In this document: piece after piece, positions 34,500 through 45,990 of the stretch
Position numbering within the stretch: the first letter of the stretch is position 1
How the letters are laid out: each line of letters opens with the position of its first letter
Source: Nymphaea colorata
Taxonomy: Eukaryota; Streptophyta; Magnoliopsida; Nymphaeales; Nymphaeaceae
NCBI RefSeq assembly: GCF_008831285.2
Contig: NC_045144.1
Location: forward strand, 12,885,858 to 12,949,857
DNA: 64,000 bases
Reading direction: 5' to 3'
Made by a program: the position numbers and the translations under genes
Notes under the pieces: generated by a model
Databases searched by the model: none
What the model saw: the letters and a program-made list of their open reading frames with translations, nothing else
Told to the model about the DNA's origin: nothing

Positions 34500-36695
34500 G
34501 AGCGTTATATCCTACCCCCTTAAATACAATTTTGTCCTCAAAATTTAGTGTGTACCTCAATGTGAGAACAGGTGTGGGTGCTTCTTTCCCATGTCAGCCT
34601 CGAGCTCCCTTGTGCACTCCTTTAACCCATGGTGCTGCCATTCAACCTTTACTTGAGGATTTTTTTTATGTGAAGTACTTGTATGCTTTGATCCACAATT
34701 ATAATAGGTATTTCTTTTGTTGTCAAATCACTTTGCACTTGAATACCTTAGAAATAAATCACATGTGCAGGATCAAGCATATACTTTTGAATCATGGAGA
34801 CATGAAAGCATCGTGAACATGACTAAGATATGGTGGTAGTGCCAATCTGTATGCCACTTCTCTGACTTTTATGGATTCATGTGTCTTCTATATGAAATCC
34901 ACTGTGATGTCCTTATATTTTCATACTAGAATATCTATATTATGCAACAAGTCTCCAGGTCGTTGATGTTTTGCTTTGACCTGTTTGCAAACTAGGTATT
35001 TTAACACATATTTTGTAATTTCATGGTTCATTCCGGACTACTAATAATTTCATTTCATATCCTAAAACATCTTTGTACTACTAGGGGGTATAGAAAATTT
35101 GGATTATGAGTTTTGTCAACCAATTGATGTTTCATCCCTTCATCTCTAGGGGCCCACAATCTTTGTTTAAACTATAAAGAACCATTTTCATCCATATACC
35201 AAGGAGAATATGTCTTTTTACTTTTTCTCATATTCTTAGCATAATCATAGTCTTTCTTTTGCATCAATATAAGCTCCTTCAATAAGGTATATTTGTATGA
35301 AGGTAGTCATAGTTGCTTTATTCTCATCACATAGGTGAGGCTACTATGTTGTCACATCTTGCAACAATGTCCATGAGTGGTTTAACATAGTATATGTTGC
35401 TGCCTTCCACGTGTCTGCTCAAAGCATCAACTACCACTTTTGCCTTTTAAGAGTGATATGATATTTCAAAATCATAATCTTCTAAGTACAATTCATCTTC
35501 TTTGTCTCAAATTGAGATCATTTTGGGAGAATATATACTTCAATGACTTGTAGTTCGTGAACACTTTAAACACTACTCCATAGATATAATGCCTCCATAT
35601 TATTAGTGTGAATACAACTGTTTCCATCTAAATCTTGAGTGGCATAATGCTTCTCATGATTCTTCATGTGTTTAGATACATTGGCCACCACATGACCATG
35701 TTGCATCAATACACAATGATAACCAATTCGTGATGCATCGATGTACACTACAAATTCAAAATTACCAATTGGAAGTGTCAAGATAGTTGTAGTGGTTTGT
35801 CCTTCAGAGTTTAGAGACTTTTCTCACATTCCGTGCCCCATACGAACTTTACTTCCTTTCTTAATAGCTTAGTCATAGGCATAATTATTTTTGAAAAGTC
35901 TTGTATAAACCTACGATGGAACCCTATCAATCCTAAGAAGCTTCTAACCTTAGTTACGTTATGTGGCATCTTCCATTCTTATAGATGCTCACACCTTAGC
36001 AGAGTCCATGGAAACTCTATTGTTCGATATCACATGGCCAAGAGAGTTTACCTTATCTAGTCAAAATTTACATTTTAAGTACTTGTCATATAACTTATGC
36101 TTACCTAAAATCTCCAACACACTCTTCACGTGGTCCCTATCTTTTGCTTCACTATTAGAATACCCCAAAATGTATCCACAAATACAATAACAAATCAATC
36201 CAAGTAATTTTGAAAAATCTGATTCATGACGCCCATAAATGCTATGGGAGCATTGGTCAACCCAAAATCCATAAGCTTGAATTTGTAGTGCCCATATCTA
36301 GTTCGAAAGGCTATCGTAGCAACATCTTTCTCCCGTATCAAAAGCTGGTGATAGTCTGTCCTCATATCAATCTTGGAGAACACCTTCACATTCTTGAGCT
36401 GATTGAACAAGTCCTCAATTCTAAGAAGATGATACTTAATTTTGATGGTGACTTGATTCAACATGCGTTAGCCAATGCATAAGTGCATCCTTTCATCTTT
36501 TTTCTTAGCAAACAATATAGGTGCTGCCCAAAGCAACACGGTAGGCCATGTAATGCCGTTATCTAAGAGTTCTTGTACTTTCTTCTTCAATTTTTTTTAA
36601 CTCTGCAGGATCCATATGATATGGTGCCTTGGAGATAGGGGTTGTTCCTGACAACAACCCTATCTTGAACTTAACTTTCCTTGTTGGAAGCAAAC
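34500..36695 (-). pseudogene. Ty3/gypsy (Tekay-like) pol remnant: RT, RNase H, integrase C-terminus
   Basis: Reading right to left: PR-RT linker and RT start (about 36690-36470, with CID-like and KKDG-like residues); RT at 36464-36195 ([53 protein letters not shown]); RNase H at 35781-35566 ([30 protein letters not shown]). The integrase tail is near 34870-34770 (VAYRLALPPYLSHVHDAFHV). The end near 34540 resembles NFEDKI.FKG at the polyprotein C-terminus. The AYRLALPP..FHVSM block is typical of chromovirus/Tekay integrases. Stops and shifts are everywhere and gag/protease are missing. It is probably the same family as the long LTR at 237-3791. Confidence 0.8.
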
Positions 36696-36704
36696 TTGTC
36701 AACG

Positions 36705-36716
36705 CTTGAGGGGGAG
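36705..36716 (+). other. Polypurine tract of a copia A-type element
   Basis: CTTGAGGGGGAG directly precedes the LTR at 36717. Its presence shows this is a 3' LTR with a scrap of internal sequence and not a simple solo LTR. Confidence 0.7.
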
Positions 36717-36994
36717 TGTTAACATATCATGTATAGGGAACCGGGTCTGGATATAGACCCGGTCCCATGGGCACGGGTACCGAGAGTGGCTCGGTACCCT
36801 AGGTGGGTCTCCCTCTTATTTAATCCCACTTATGGTGTAATTGTTGATTAAGTGGAATAACATTTTCTCTCTCCTAGGGTTGCGGTTGTGCCCATAGGTT
36901 AGAGCTTCTCCGTGGTTTTTCACCTCTCTTTGAGGTTTTCCACGTATATTGTGTGTTCCTTCTCTTTCTCTCCATCTTGGTGTGTGTTTCTACA
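36717..36994 (+). mobile_element. Copia A-family LTR, 278 bp, plus orientation
   Basis: Begins TGTTAACATATCATG and ends GTTTCTACA. It aligns end to end with the copia A LTRs: GGAACCGGGTCTGGATAT, CCCATGGGCACGGG, TCTCTCTCCTAGGGTTGCGG, GTGGTTTTTCACCTC, GTTTTCCACGTATAT. A 9-base stem, ACCGGGTCT / AGACCCGGT (36740-36763), is perfect here. It interrupts the gypsy remnant between the RT linker and an LTR fragment. No target duplication flanks it. Confidence 0.88.
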
Positions 36995-37049
36995 AACTCA
37001 ATACCCTGCCTTAGCTGCACTAGGTAGTTATAATTGCTAGCATCCATAT

Positions 37050-37450
37050 GCGAGCGTGTAATATTTAAAGACAATCAATGAATCTCACAATTAATCAATT
37101 TTACACATATATTCACATGTCAAGAAGCATACTAATGCACTCATCATTCAAATAAGACACATCCATAGGTTCCAATGATCATAAAAGCCCACATTTAGTA
37201 ATGCAACACAGAATACATATTCAGCCCCAAGCAAGGAATTTGCTTAAAATGGCATCATACCTGTCATGTGCCTCCACAATCACAACAAAACTTCGAGCAT
37301 TGATCCTACTGCTCAAGGTCTACTCCATGCTCCTGGTCCGTCTAAAAAAACTCAAAGCAATATTTTTTCATACATTTTGCTCTAAAAATATATTTAGGAA
37401 AAAATGGGATATCGAGTAAAAGGTTATCGATCCTAGAAAGTGTCGAGAGA
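37050..37450 (-). mobile_element. Fragment of the Tekay-like gypsy LTR
   Basis: Sequence at about 37190-37340 (GCCCCAAGCAAGGAATTTGC, CACAATCACAACAAAACTTC, CTCAAGGTCTAC) matches 2169-2285 of the long LTR in the same orientation, with strong divergence. It is presumably what remains of the 5' LTR of the pol remnant at 34500-36695. Confidence 0.6.
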
Positions 37451-37660
37451 TTGAATCAATCTGTAGAACATTTATTCAAAATTTTCCCATACTTATGAGG
37501 TTATAACTAACTATTTATACCCTAAAACCTCCATTCAACCTATCAGTTGCATCCTTCTCGATTCACCTCCCAAATCGGGAGCTCAAATCGAAAACACTAG
37601 TGTCATTCTGATTCAACTCTTCACACCGAGTTATCGACAATTATGAGTTGCAATGTGACA

Positions 37661-37766
<106 letters not shown>

Positions 37767-38023
37767 TTTGAGTCATGAATTGTCTTTGTTCATCTTTCAC
37801 CCACTTGCACGAGCTTCCCACATATGTAGAGGAATAGAATTAATAGGGTTTTCTCTTTCCCATCTAAAAGAGACTACATATTACGTAGAGACCTCAGAAG
37901 ATTCTACCACAAGATTTAGCCATCGCTTCAAGATGGATTTAGGTGTGTATCTGCTTTGGCTATCGTTATGATTCGCTAAATCAGCATGAATAGTTTATTT
38001 TAGAATGTTCAAGTCCTTTCAAT

Positions 38024-38035
38024 TGGTATCAGAAC
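38024..38035 (+). other. Primer-binding site of a decayed plus-strand copia element
   Basis: TGGTATCAGAAC matches the tRNA-Met(i) primer site with one mismatch. A gag remnant on the same strand follows at 39480. The LTR that should precede it is not clearly bounded. Confidence 0.5.
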
Positions 38036-39479
38036 TTTTTGTTTATTGTTGATTGTTGAATTGTTGAATATGTGTGTTCATATGTATTTCTTCTTGTTTT
38101 GTTTGTTAGTTGTCCTCTCTGATGCATGGATTCACCCCAGTTCTCTCTCTCGGATTCTTGATCCCACCCTCTCCGCTTTTGTTGCAGGCAGGTACCATCA
38201 AGGGAAAAAGGGAAAGGGGCACCATCTGTATTCTGCAATGGAAGAGGACAGAGAGGGTTGTCCCGCCCCCTCCCATTGATGACACAGGCATTGACAGGCC
38301 TTTGCACAGTTGATGTCAAAAAAAAAAAAAAGAAACTGGATGGAAGGAGTGTAGGGAGGGTCGACGGGCTCTTCTTGCCAAAGACCGATGGAAAGGGAGG
38401 GCGGTCGGCCCTATCCTTCGCCTTTGATAGAGTTGGGCTTCTCTTCACCAGTAGATGGAGGACAAAAGGGTCGTTGGGCCCCCTCTACCTTTGGTCACGC
38501 AAGCAATGAACCGGCTTATTGCCTCTGTGAACTAATACAGTTCATTTTCAAGCTGATATGTGCATTTCCAGACTGGCTCGATTAATTCTTAACCAGTTTG
38601 GGGAGTTTGGGAACCAGTTCATGCATTTTTAAACCGATTTGAGGGTGTTTTCAACTGGTTCATATAGTTTACAAACCGGTTCAAAATTTTAGGTGTTACA
38701 TGTGTTTTAGACTTGGTTTTGGACCAATGAATGCTATTTTAAAATCACTTTAGTGGTCCTGGATTATTCAAGCACAATTTTGGAATCATTTCATGTAGTT
38801 TAGCATATTCACAGGCCCTCTTTATTGGTTCATTGGGTTTTGGAACTGATATGGTGGGAATTTATGAAGATTATGCATATTTTTATCATGTCGTATTATT
38901 GTTTAAGGATATAAATGCACGTATGTGAATATTTGGAACACAACTTTAATCTTTGGTCATGTATATTATTTATGAATGAGTAGATTTATACTATATATCA
39001 CCAAGTGACCTATGTTGTGTAGATTTATTTGTTTACAGGATTAGATGTTGGTACGTTTGATCTATGTGAGTGGTAATCAACCCAAAGAAAGGTTGTTTCT
39101 TGGCAAAGTTTAAGCATACAAGACAATGAATATATGATAATTGTTAGGTTTCTATGTGGATGATGAGTCGTTAAAAAAAAAGGCTCATTTTTTTATATGA
39201 TTAATTTTTGGTATTCATTATCGACCAAGTGTACTACTTGTAGTTCATATTTCAGTCCAAATATTGGATATCAATGGTGCATTAATATCTTGTGATGAAA
39301 TTTTGAGCATTGCTTTAAACTCATTTGTGTATTATTTCATTTGTACATGTGTATTAATTGTGAGCATGTTTTGGTTTGTTGCTTTATGTAGAATGACTTC
39401 TTGTGCTTCAATGATATCTAGAAATTTGAGTCTCATTTATGAGTTAAATGGTTCAAAATTCAAGATTTAGAAAGAAAAT
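38036..39479 (+). other. Leader/insertion region before the copia gag remnant
   Basis: Between the primer site and gag are 1.4 kb without coding, longer than usual. The GC-richer part 38100-38520 may be a secondary insertion; 38580-38860 repeats AACCGGTTCA-type motifs; the rest is AT-rich. Confidence 0.35.
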
Positions 39480-40195
39480 GTTAAGAATGATCTGGGTTAC
39501 ATGGATCTAGACTTTGCACTTGGGGAGGAAAGCTCACTTGCTCTAATAGATAAAAATTAGCATGAGGACAAGTGGAACTTTGAGCAATGGGAGCATTATA
39601 ATTGTCTAAGTCTTATGATCATGAAGAAATCTAACCTAGAAAACTCCATAGGTGCTATGTCTAAAGAGGCTAGTGCCTAAATGTTCTTTGATGAAGTTGA
39701 AAAGCGTTTTGTAAAGAACAAAAAGGCTGAAAAAAGTACCCATTTAAGTAAACTTGTTTCATTAAAGTATAAAGGCAAGGAGAACATAAAGAAGCACATT
39801 ATGGTTATGTCTCATCTTGCTTCAAAATTATAGATATTGGGTCAGAATTTACTTAAAGACTTTATAGTTCATATAGTTATTCTCTTCCTTTAAGAAGAAG
39901 AAGTACACTCTTTGTAAGCTCATTTCGCACTGTGTGTATGAGGAGAGGTTGCAACAAGACAAGACAAATGGTGCTCACTTGGCTACTCTGCCTGAAAGTA
40001 AGAAAAGAAAAGCTGTTAAGGAAATTACAGCTACTTTTCAACCATAAAGAAATAGAAAAAACCTAAGGCAGGCAAATCAGACTACTTCTTTTGCAAGACT
40101 GAGGGTCATGTGAATAAGGATACCAAGTATCATGCTTGGTGTGAGAAAACAAAGTATGTTTCTCATTTTGGTTTGTTTTGAGGTTAATTTGATTG
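39480..40195 (+). pseudogene. Copia gag remnant
   Basis: The plus strand reads MDLDFALGEESSLAL, then EDKWNFEQWEHYNCLSLMIM, FDEVEKRFVKNKKAEKS, LVSLKYKGKENIKKHIM and ERLQQDKTNGAHLATL, the typical order of a copia Gag (UBN2) domain. Several TAG/TAA stops interrupt it. The zinc knuckle near 40090 (FFCKTEGHVNKD) has lost its first and last Cys. No protease, integrase or RT follows; the sequence becomes repetitive from 40640. Confidence 0.8.
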
Positions 40196-40779
40196 ACTAA
40201 CAATAGAGAATTCACCCTATTTCAGCAAAAGAGGATGGAAATTTTGGAATATCTTCTTGCAGAAGGGCTTTAGATCTCCCCAAGGTAGCTGACCCTTAAA
40301 AAATGAATGGAAATAGACATCAATTTTGTACATTTCACATAAGTCTTGGCCACAGTATCGAGAATTGTATTCCTCTCAAGTACCTTATATAAGATTGCAC
40401 TAACAATGGGTTTATGGTGTAGAAAGGGATGCTCCAGGAGGATGTTGAGGCCTAAGTTGAACTTGTTATTACCTTTTTTCTATTTTTCCATATGTGTATA
40501 GACAGTGGGGTCCCTTCTACAATGTTTTGAGAAACATCAATTGATTCTTATTTCATATCCATGCATCCTTGCATTCAATTTGTTTCTTGGTGGTTAGACT
40601 TCTATTTCATGCATTCTCTTCCCTACCCTTCGTATGGGGTTATCTCTTTTTATATGTATACCAAGAACAATGAAATGTTCACAAAAGGATTTTCAACAAG
40701 AAAAAGTTCAAAGTTTTCAAAAACTGAATCAAAGTGTAAACCAATTTTCCAAGTTTTGTGACCCTTTCAAGAGCTCCAA
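40196..40779. other. Non-coding flank of the gag remnant
   Basis: Diverged sequence in which I recognise no motif; it may be the remains of copia protease-integrase. Confidence 0.3.
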
Positions 40780-41310
40780 GTATTCAAGCATACATGGTTT
40801 TTCTAATTTCGCACATAGGTGCATACATGTTTTCAAAATTCATACTTTGCTGCACACAATTTTTTCAATCACTAGTTTTCCCAAATATCATATATTAGTG
40901 CACACATATTTTTCAAAATTTCATACTTTGGTGCACATAAGATTTCCAAATTTCACACCATGGTGCATATGGGTTTTTCAATTTCCAATTTTGCACATCA
41001 GTGTGCACAAACTTTTCAATCGCACACATGTTTTGCAAATTTCACAATTCGAGACACGTCTTCAAAATTTTTTACTTTGATGCACACAAGTCTTTAAATT
41101 TCACACTTTGGTGCACACAAGTTTTCCAAATTTTGTACCTTGGTAGTCACAAGTTTTTTAATTTCGCACATCAGTGCACACGAATTTTCCATTCACACAA
41201 GTGCAAATAGATTTCAACTTTGCACTTTGGTGCACACATATTTCCAAAAGTTGCCAAAATTTCATGCTTTTACACCTGATTTCACACTTTAGTGCAACCA
41301 ATTTTCACAA
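40780..41310. repeat. Degenerate minisatellite, ~38-bp period
   Basis: About a dozen diverged copies of a unit like TTTCACACTTTGGTGCACAC followed by AAGTTTTCCAAA. Copies vary in length and sequence, so the array is old. Confidence 0.75.
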
Positions 41311-41389
41311 GTGATTTCCTGCTTTAGCACTTCAGCACATATTTTTATGTTTTGGCACATACAAGTTCCAAGTCTTTACAAGCATTTTA

Positions 41390-41645
41390 AAAGTCCACAA
41401 GCACTCATGTTCATAAGAGACCCACAAGATGTTGTGTTCATACGGTACCCACAAGCACTCATATTCACACGAGACCAACAAGAACTCATATTCGTACTTG
41501 ACCCACAAGCACTTGCATTCATGCATGACCCACAAGCACTCGTGTTGATATGATACCCACAAGCACTCATGCTCATATGAGACCCACAAGCTTGTTTTTT
41601 TATAAAATCCACAAGCACTTGTGTTCATACGAGATCCACAAACAT
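41390..41645. repeat. 30-bp minisatellite, about 8 copies
   Basis: The unit resembles ACAAGCACTCATGTTCATAC then GAGACCC. Because 30 is divisible by 3, both strands stay open, and the minus strand encodes a repeated decapeptide like YEHECLWVSY (for example frames 41618-41376 and 41628-41332). With no domain or start context, I treat the peptide as a by-product. Confidence 0.88.
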
Positions 41646-42800
41646 AAAGGCACTCTCATTTTGATGTGAGATTTTACATTTTTGTACATATTTTTGCACT
41701 TCAGTGTATATTTTACAAGCACTTCAAGTTTGATAAATATTCCGAACAAGTTATCATATTGTATCTAACAAGTAATTAACGATTTCAATTTTTCTAAAAA
41801 GAACAAGAAAATTTCAGCCAAAGATTTGATAGTTGCTAAAAAAACAAAAAATTTTGCTAAGACCATGTTATAAGCCAAGGAGAAAGCTTGAGGAAATAGA
41901 GGGAATCAAAAGTCTAGGAAATGTCACTAGCTTTAATCCCCTTGTAAAGCAAGAGCTTATCAAGAATCAATTGGAGAAAAGATGACTGAGTTCGCTCAAG
42001 CAAAATAGGCAAAACATAAAAAAAAAGTGTTGAGAGATAGGCTCATGGCAAATATAGTCATTCCACTATATCAATACTCAAAAGTGTTAATAGGTATAAA
42101 GTTCATTTGTGTCTACTCTATGAAATTGCATGATCTATAGGCATTTATCTAGTTATATCTTTCAAAGCTTTTTGAGCTTGAGCAAGTAAGCCCGAAGAGT
42201 GTTCTACACCTGTTACCCTAAGGTAAACTAGTTTATGAGCTACCAACCCAAAATTTGTTACAATGGTTCAATATAAAGCCTGATAGACATGTGATTCCAT
42301 ATAACGAAGCTACATGTAACAAAGCTACATGACCATCAAAGCGATGGAGCTTCATAGTAGCCTATAGGGTGGTGATATATTTCCCCATAGGTGAACGTCA
42401 GCCTGAAATATCAAAAAAAAAAAAAAAAACAAGAGAGCCAACAATTGCTAAATTCATGAATAAAATGAGAAATACATGCCTAAAAAGCCAAGGTTGCTCG
42501 AGTCAAGAATTTTTTGATAGATAACAAAAAACAAAAGCATTTTGTGATTATGAAGGGAGCTGGGATAGTGGCAAATCTTGAACTAAGAAGCCCTACAACA
42601 TAGTGAGCAGCTCGTCTTAGCTTATTATTTGAAAATGAAAGAATAATTATTTTACATAAATTTTACAACATTGGCTGAAAAGTTTTTGACCTTACAAGAT
42701 ACAAGAAATACAAGCGAATGAACTTTATTAAATTTTACAAGCATTTTTATAAGTCTATAGTATTTCACAAGAACTCAAATTTATGTGAGATTTTCGCACT
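41646..42800. other. AT-rich DNA, nothing recognised
   Basis: No domain-bearing frames. A poly(A) run lies at 42414-42430. Confidence 0.4.
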
Positions 42801-43140
42801 TCGATGCAAACAAACATACAAGCACATACATTTTGTTACATGAATTTCACAAGCACGGACATCTATGTAAGATTTTCAACCTTGGGCACAAATAAGCATA
42901 CAAGCACATGCATTATATTCCATGAATTTTACAAGCATTACACAAACACTCACATTTATGTGAGATTTTTTTTTGTTTCAGTGTATATAACTATATAAGC
43001 ATACAAGCACATGCATTCCATTGCATGAATGTTACATGCATTTTCACAAGCACTCACATTTTTTTGAGACTTGTGCTTAAGCATACAAATACTCCAATGC
43101 ATAAATTTCACAAGAATTTTCAAGCATCTTCATAAGCATC
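42801..43140. repeat. Diverged repeats related to the 30-bp minisatellite
   Basis: Blocks such as CATACAAGCACATGCATT, CATGAATTTCACAAGCA and ACTCACATTTATGTGAGATT recur three times at about 100-120-bp spacing. They share the ACAAGCAC core with 41390-41645. Confidence 0.6.
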
Positions 43141-43779
43141 GCACTAGTGTCCACATTGGGGCATTTTTTATATGTATTTCAAAATGAATTTTCCTTTTTG
43201 AAAGTCCAATTTCAAAAATATCATCATTTTTTGGATGGGTGTTCGAACTTTGCCACTCAGGACGGTTCCCAGCTTAACAAGAAAGGGAGGCATCTGTGAA
43301 CACCCAAAGTTCTTGTAAGTCCAAATAACCATTTTACCCTTCACCATGAGATTTCCAAATTTATTTTTAAAGACTAAATTTCATAAACAAGTAGTCATTT
43401 CTAAGCCAAACAAACACTTTTTACACAAACATTGAACACTTAGACCCAAACCCCCTAAGCCTTCCAAACTAAAAATTGCCATTTTGCCCAAGAATCATGC
43501 ATCTCCACTTGGAAAGTATGAACTTTCTATCAAATTTACAAGAATTGCCTAACATTTGAGTAATTTGGCTATTTCTCAACTTTATATGACCCCAGAAGTT
43601 GACAGAGTTAGCTCACCAAGGCTATCCTAGTTTGAAGCCAATTCCCTTGTAGCTCAAATCAGCTCATGCAACTCAAAATTGTGATCTTTAGTTCAACAAG
43701 GACAAAACAAAGTTACCTTCATGGAGAGGAAGTTTTATTGCACTTATTTTGTATTATTTAGTCCAAGTTTAAGTCTTAT
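43141..43779. other. AT-rich spacer, nothing recognised
   Basis: No coding features. It precedes the reverse copy of repeat R and may be its outer part. Confidence 0.35.
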
Positions 43780-44116
43780 ACTAACTTGGAGGTAGACATT
43801 AGGTCTTTTTCTCTCCTGTTTTCATGGGTTTGAGCTGAATTTGAACCCAGTCCAAAACAGTGAGTTAAAACCAAGCTAGAATCATGTTTATCATATAAAT
43901 CAAACTTTCTTTAGTTTGGTTTGAGTTTATTTATCTCGGTTTGAGTTCAATTCAGTTCTAAGTGTTGTCTCTCTCTTGTTTTCATTGGTTAAAGATGAAT
44001 TTGAGTTCAATCGTATGGAGTGAGCTAAGACCAAGTTGGGACAATGTTTATCACGAATAACTCAATACACCCTTAGTCCAGTTTCAGTTCATTTCTTCAG
44101 GTTGGAGTTCAATTCA
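43780..44116 (-). repeat. Repeat R, reverse orientation, cut at 44116
   Basis: Reverse complement matches the R copy at 30220-30700 (AACCAAACTAAAG, GAACTCAAACC, TGAATTGAACTC). The copy stops abruptly at 44116, where LINE sequence starts. Its final 31 bases are found again, inverted, at about 49810-49840. Confidence 0.65.
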
Positions 44117-45990
44117 TCCTGCTGTCCCAGCTCCTTCCACCGCCTGTGCAGAATGAGCTCCTTACAAAATCTCCACGCCAGTTTAGCTGGGTCCATATAA
44201 AGGTCATGCTTGACACTGTTACAGTCTCCAAATGAAAACAGTCCTTCCAGCATTGCAGGAGTGTCTTATTACTGAACATTTTCTTGTACCACCATTTGAG
44301 CCCAGCCACCAACCCAGCCATAGGCAACTTCTTGACACCATGACGCCCAAAAATCTCGCCCATATTCTTTGAGCTACACAACACTTGAATAATAGGTGAG
44401 GTTCGTCCTTAGCATAACTATTGCATAACACACACATAGATGCCAAGCTTGGCAAGTCTGGACTCCAGGAGAAAGTGACCTTCACAACCCACGTAAAGCA
44501 CTCATCTTGGAGAGGTCGTCCAGAGAAGATGATGCCAATCAGATTCAGGCGAATGAGGCCTGATGACTTCCCAAATGGATTGCTGACTGATGCTCGAGAA
44601 TCCATCACGACACCAAATCAAACAATCAAGCCTATGGCTCGTGAGGGCTGGAAGATGAACGTTCTACATATGATCGTCGAAAAAGCTTTGGAGGTAGACC
44701 CCTTCCTCCACAACTGCATCATTAATTGACATATGCAAAGTAAGCTCAAGAAGATGGAACAAAGGCCCAAGGAGTAGACTCATCCAGCCATCTATCAATC
44801 CAAAACTGAGTGCTCCTACCACTGCAAACCTGCCATTTGATGTCCTCACGATTGAGATTCCATGCTTGAAAATGTTCAGCCAGGCAAAAGAAGGGTAAGC
44901 GAAACCATGGGCAGTCCACATGCTTTTGCAAGCTAAATGTTTCCGTTTAACGAAGGCCTCCCATAGGGAATTAGAGCTGATAGATTTACAAGCCAAGAAA
45001 GCGAGATTAGCAGTATTGCTGTCTTCTAGTCGACGCAGCCCAATACCCCCATCATCTTTTGGAAGATGGAGACGCTTCCAAGAAATAAGGTGAGTATGCT
45101 TACTCGAATCGCTATCGCCCCACAAAAATCTAGTACGCAGCCTGGTTATGATCCTTTGTGACGCAGGGGGCGTAGTTGGCAAAACCCGCTGATTCGACTT
45201 GGGAATCGCTCAAGTAGAATCGAGATCATACTTATTGGTTCACGGGTTAGGATCCAAGCGATCCACAACAAGACTCGGCCGAGCCAGGCACACTAGGAAT
45301 TTTGGCAATATAAAACTAAATTAAAGATAAAAATGGATTTTGATCCAGTTTTTTTTCATGAATCAATATGGAAAGACCAGAAAAAGTTAGGAGTAGACTG
45401 AAATAACCCCCAAGCCTAAAACACCAAACCAACCTCGTTCCTGATCTCTCTTTATCTCTCTCTCTCTCTCTCGCTTTGATGCCCTGAGGTGATTGGTCGG
45501 GCCATCAGTGACCTCCCAACACTGGACAAAACTTACATTTCTTTTTACGTTTTAATGATTTCACCAAGTCTTTAGCATTGAATAATTAATTAAATCGTTT
45601 GTGAAAAAATTAGAAAGAAAGAAAGAGCTGCAGTTTGGTAAAGAATCTTAGTATTGGGCTGAGTCACCAAGTCAACCCATTGACCTGCTGATCCGATTGG
45701 CTGCGGATCCGAGTCTTTTTCCCGAGTTTGCCAACTATGTTGACATAAGATTGTTTCCCGAATTTGCCAACTATGCAGACATAAGATTGCTCAAAGTCAC
45801 ATGACGAATAAGGCAAACTCTCCCCGCACAGGAAAGAAGGTAATGCTCTGCCTTTTGTAGCATGGCTTGGCACTGGGATGTTTGGATATGCTTGGGTTGA
45901 AGAGGGATCCCCAGGTAACAGGTGGGGAGAGTAGCCGCCGAGGCGCCGACCAACAAAATTCTGCAGACATTCTATTAACTTCATCTTCAA
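44117..45990 (-). pseudogene. LINE ORF2 C-terminal part, inverted and interrupted
   Basis: Reading on the minus strand from 45990: LPTCYLGIPLQPKHIQTSQC and AGRVCLIRHVTLSNL (RT C-terminal region, about 45930-45770). After an interruption come ASQRIITRLRTRFLWGDSDS (about 45160), WKRLHLPKDDGGIGLRRL, and a zf-RVT-like region at about 44600-44300 (VLCNSYAKDEPHLLF). It ends DPAKLAWRFCKELIL... at 44117. The reading continues directly into 49847 on the plus strand, so this is the inverted part of one LINE copy. Confidence 0.8.
45183..45765. mobile_element. Probable small insertion inside the LINE
   Basis: It splits LINE ORF2. The left edge TTGGCAAAACCCGCTGATTC and the reverse complement of the right edge TTGGCAAACTCGGGAAAAAG share TTGGCAAA. 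A 33-bp motif with GTTGGCAAA and TCGGGAAA is repeated at about 45715-45790. The inside is non-coding. This is a MITE-like insertion with uncertain ends and no clear target duplication. Confidence 0.4.

Noticed and set aside
41390-41645. Regularly spaced 30-bp repeats that might suggest a CRISPR array
   Set aside because: Units are contiguous and diverged with no unique spacers, no cas genes, and the host is a plant.
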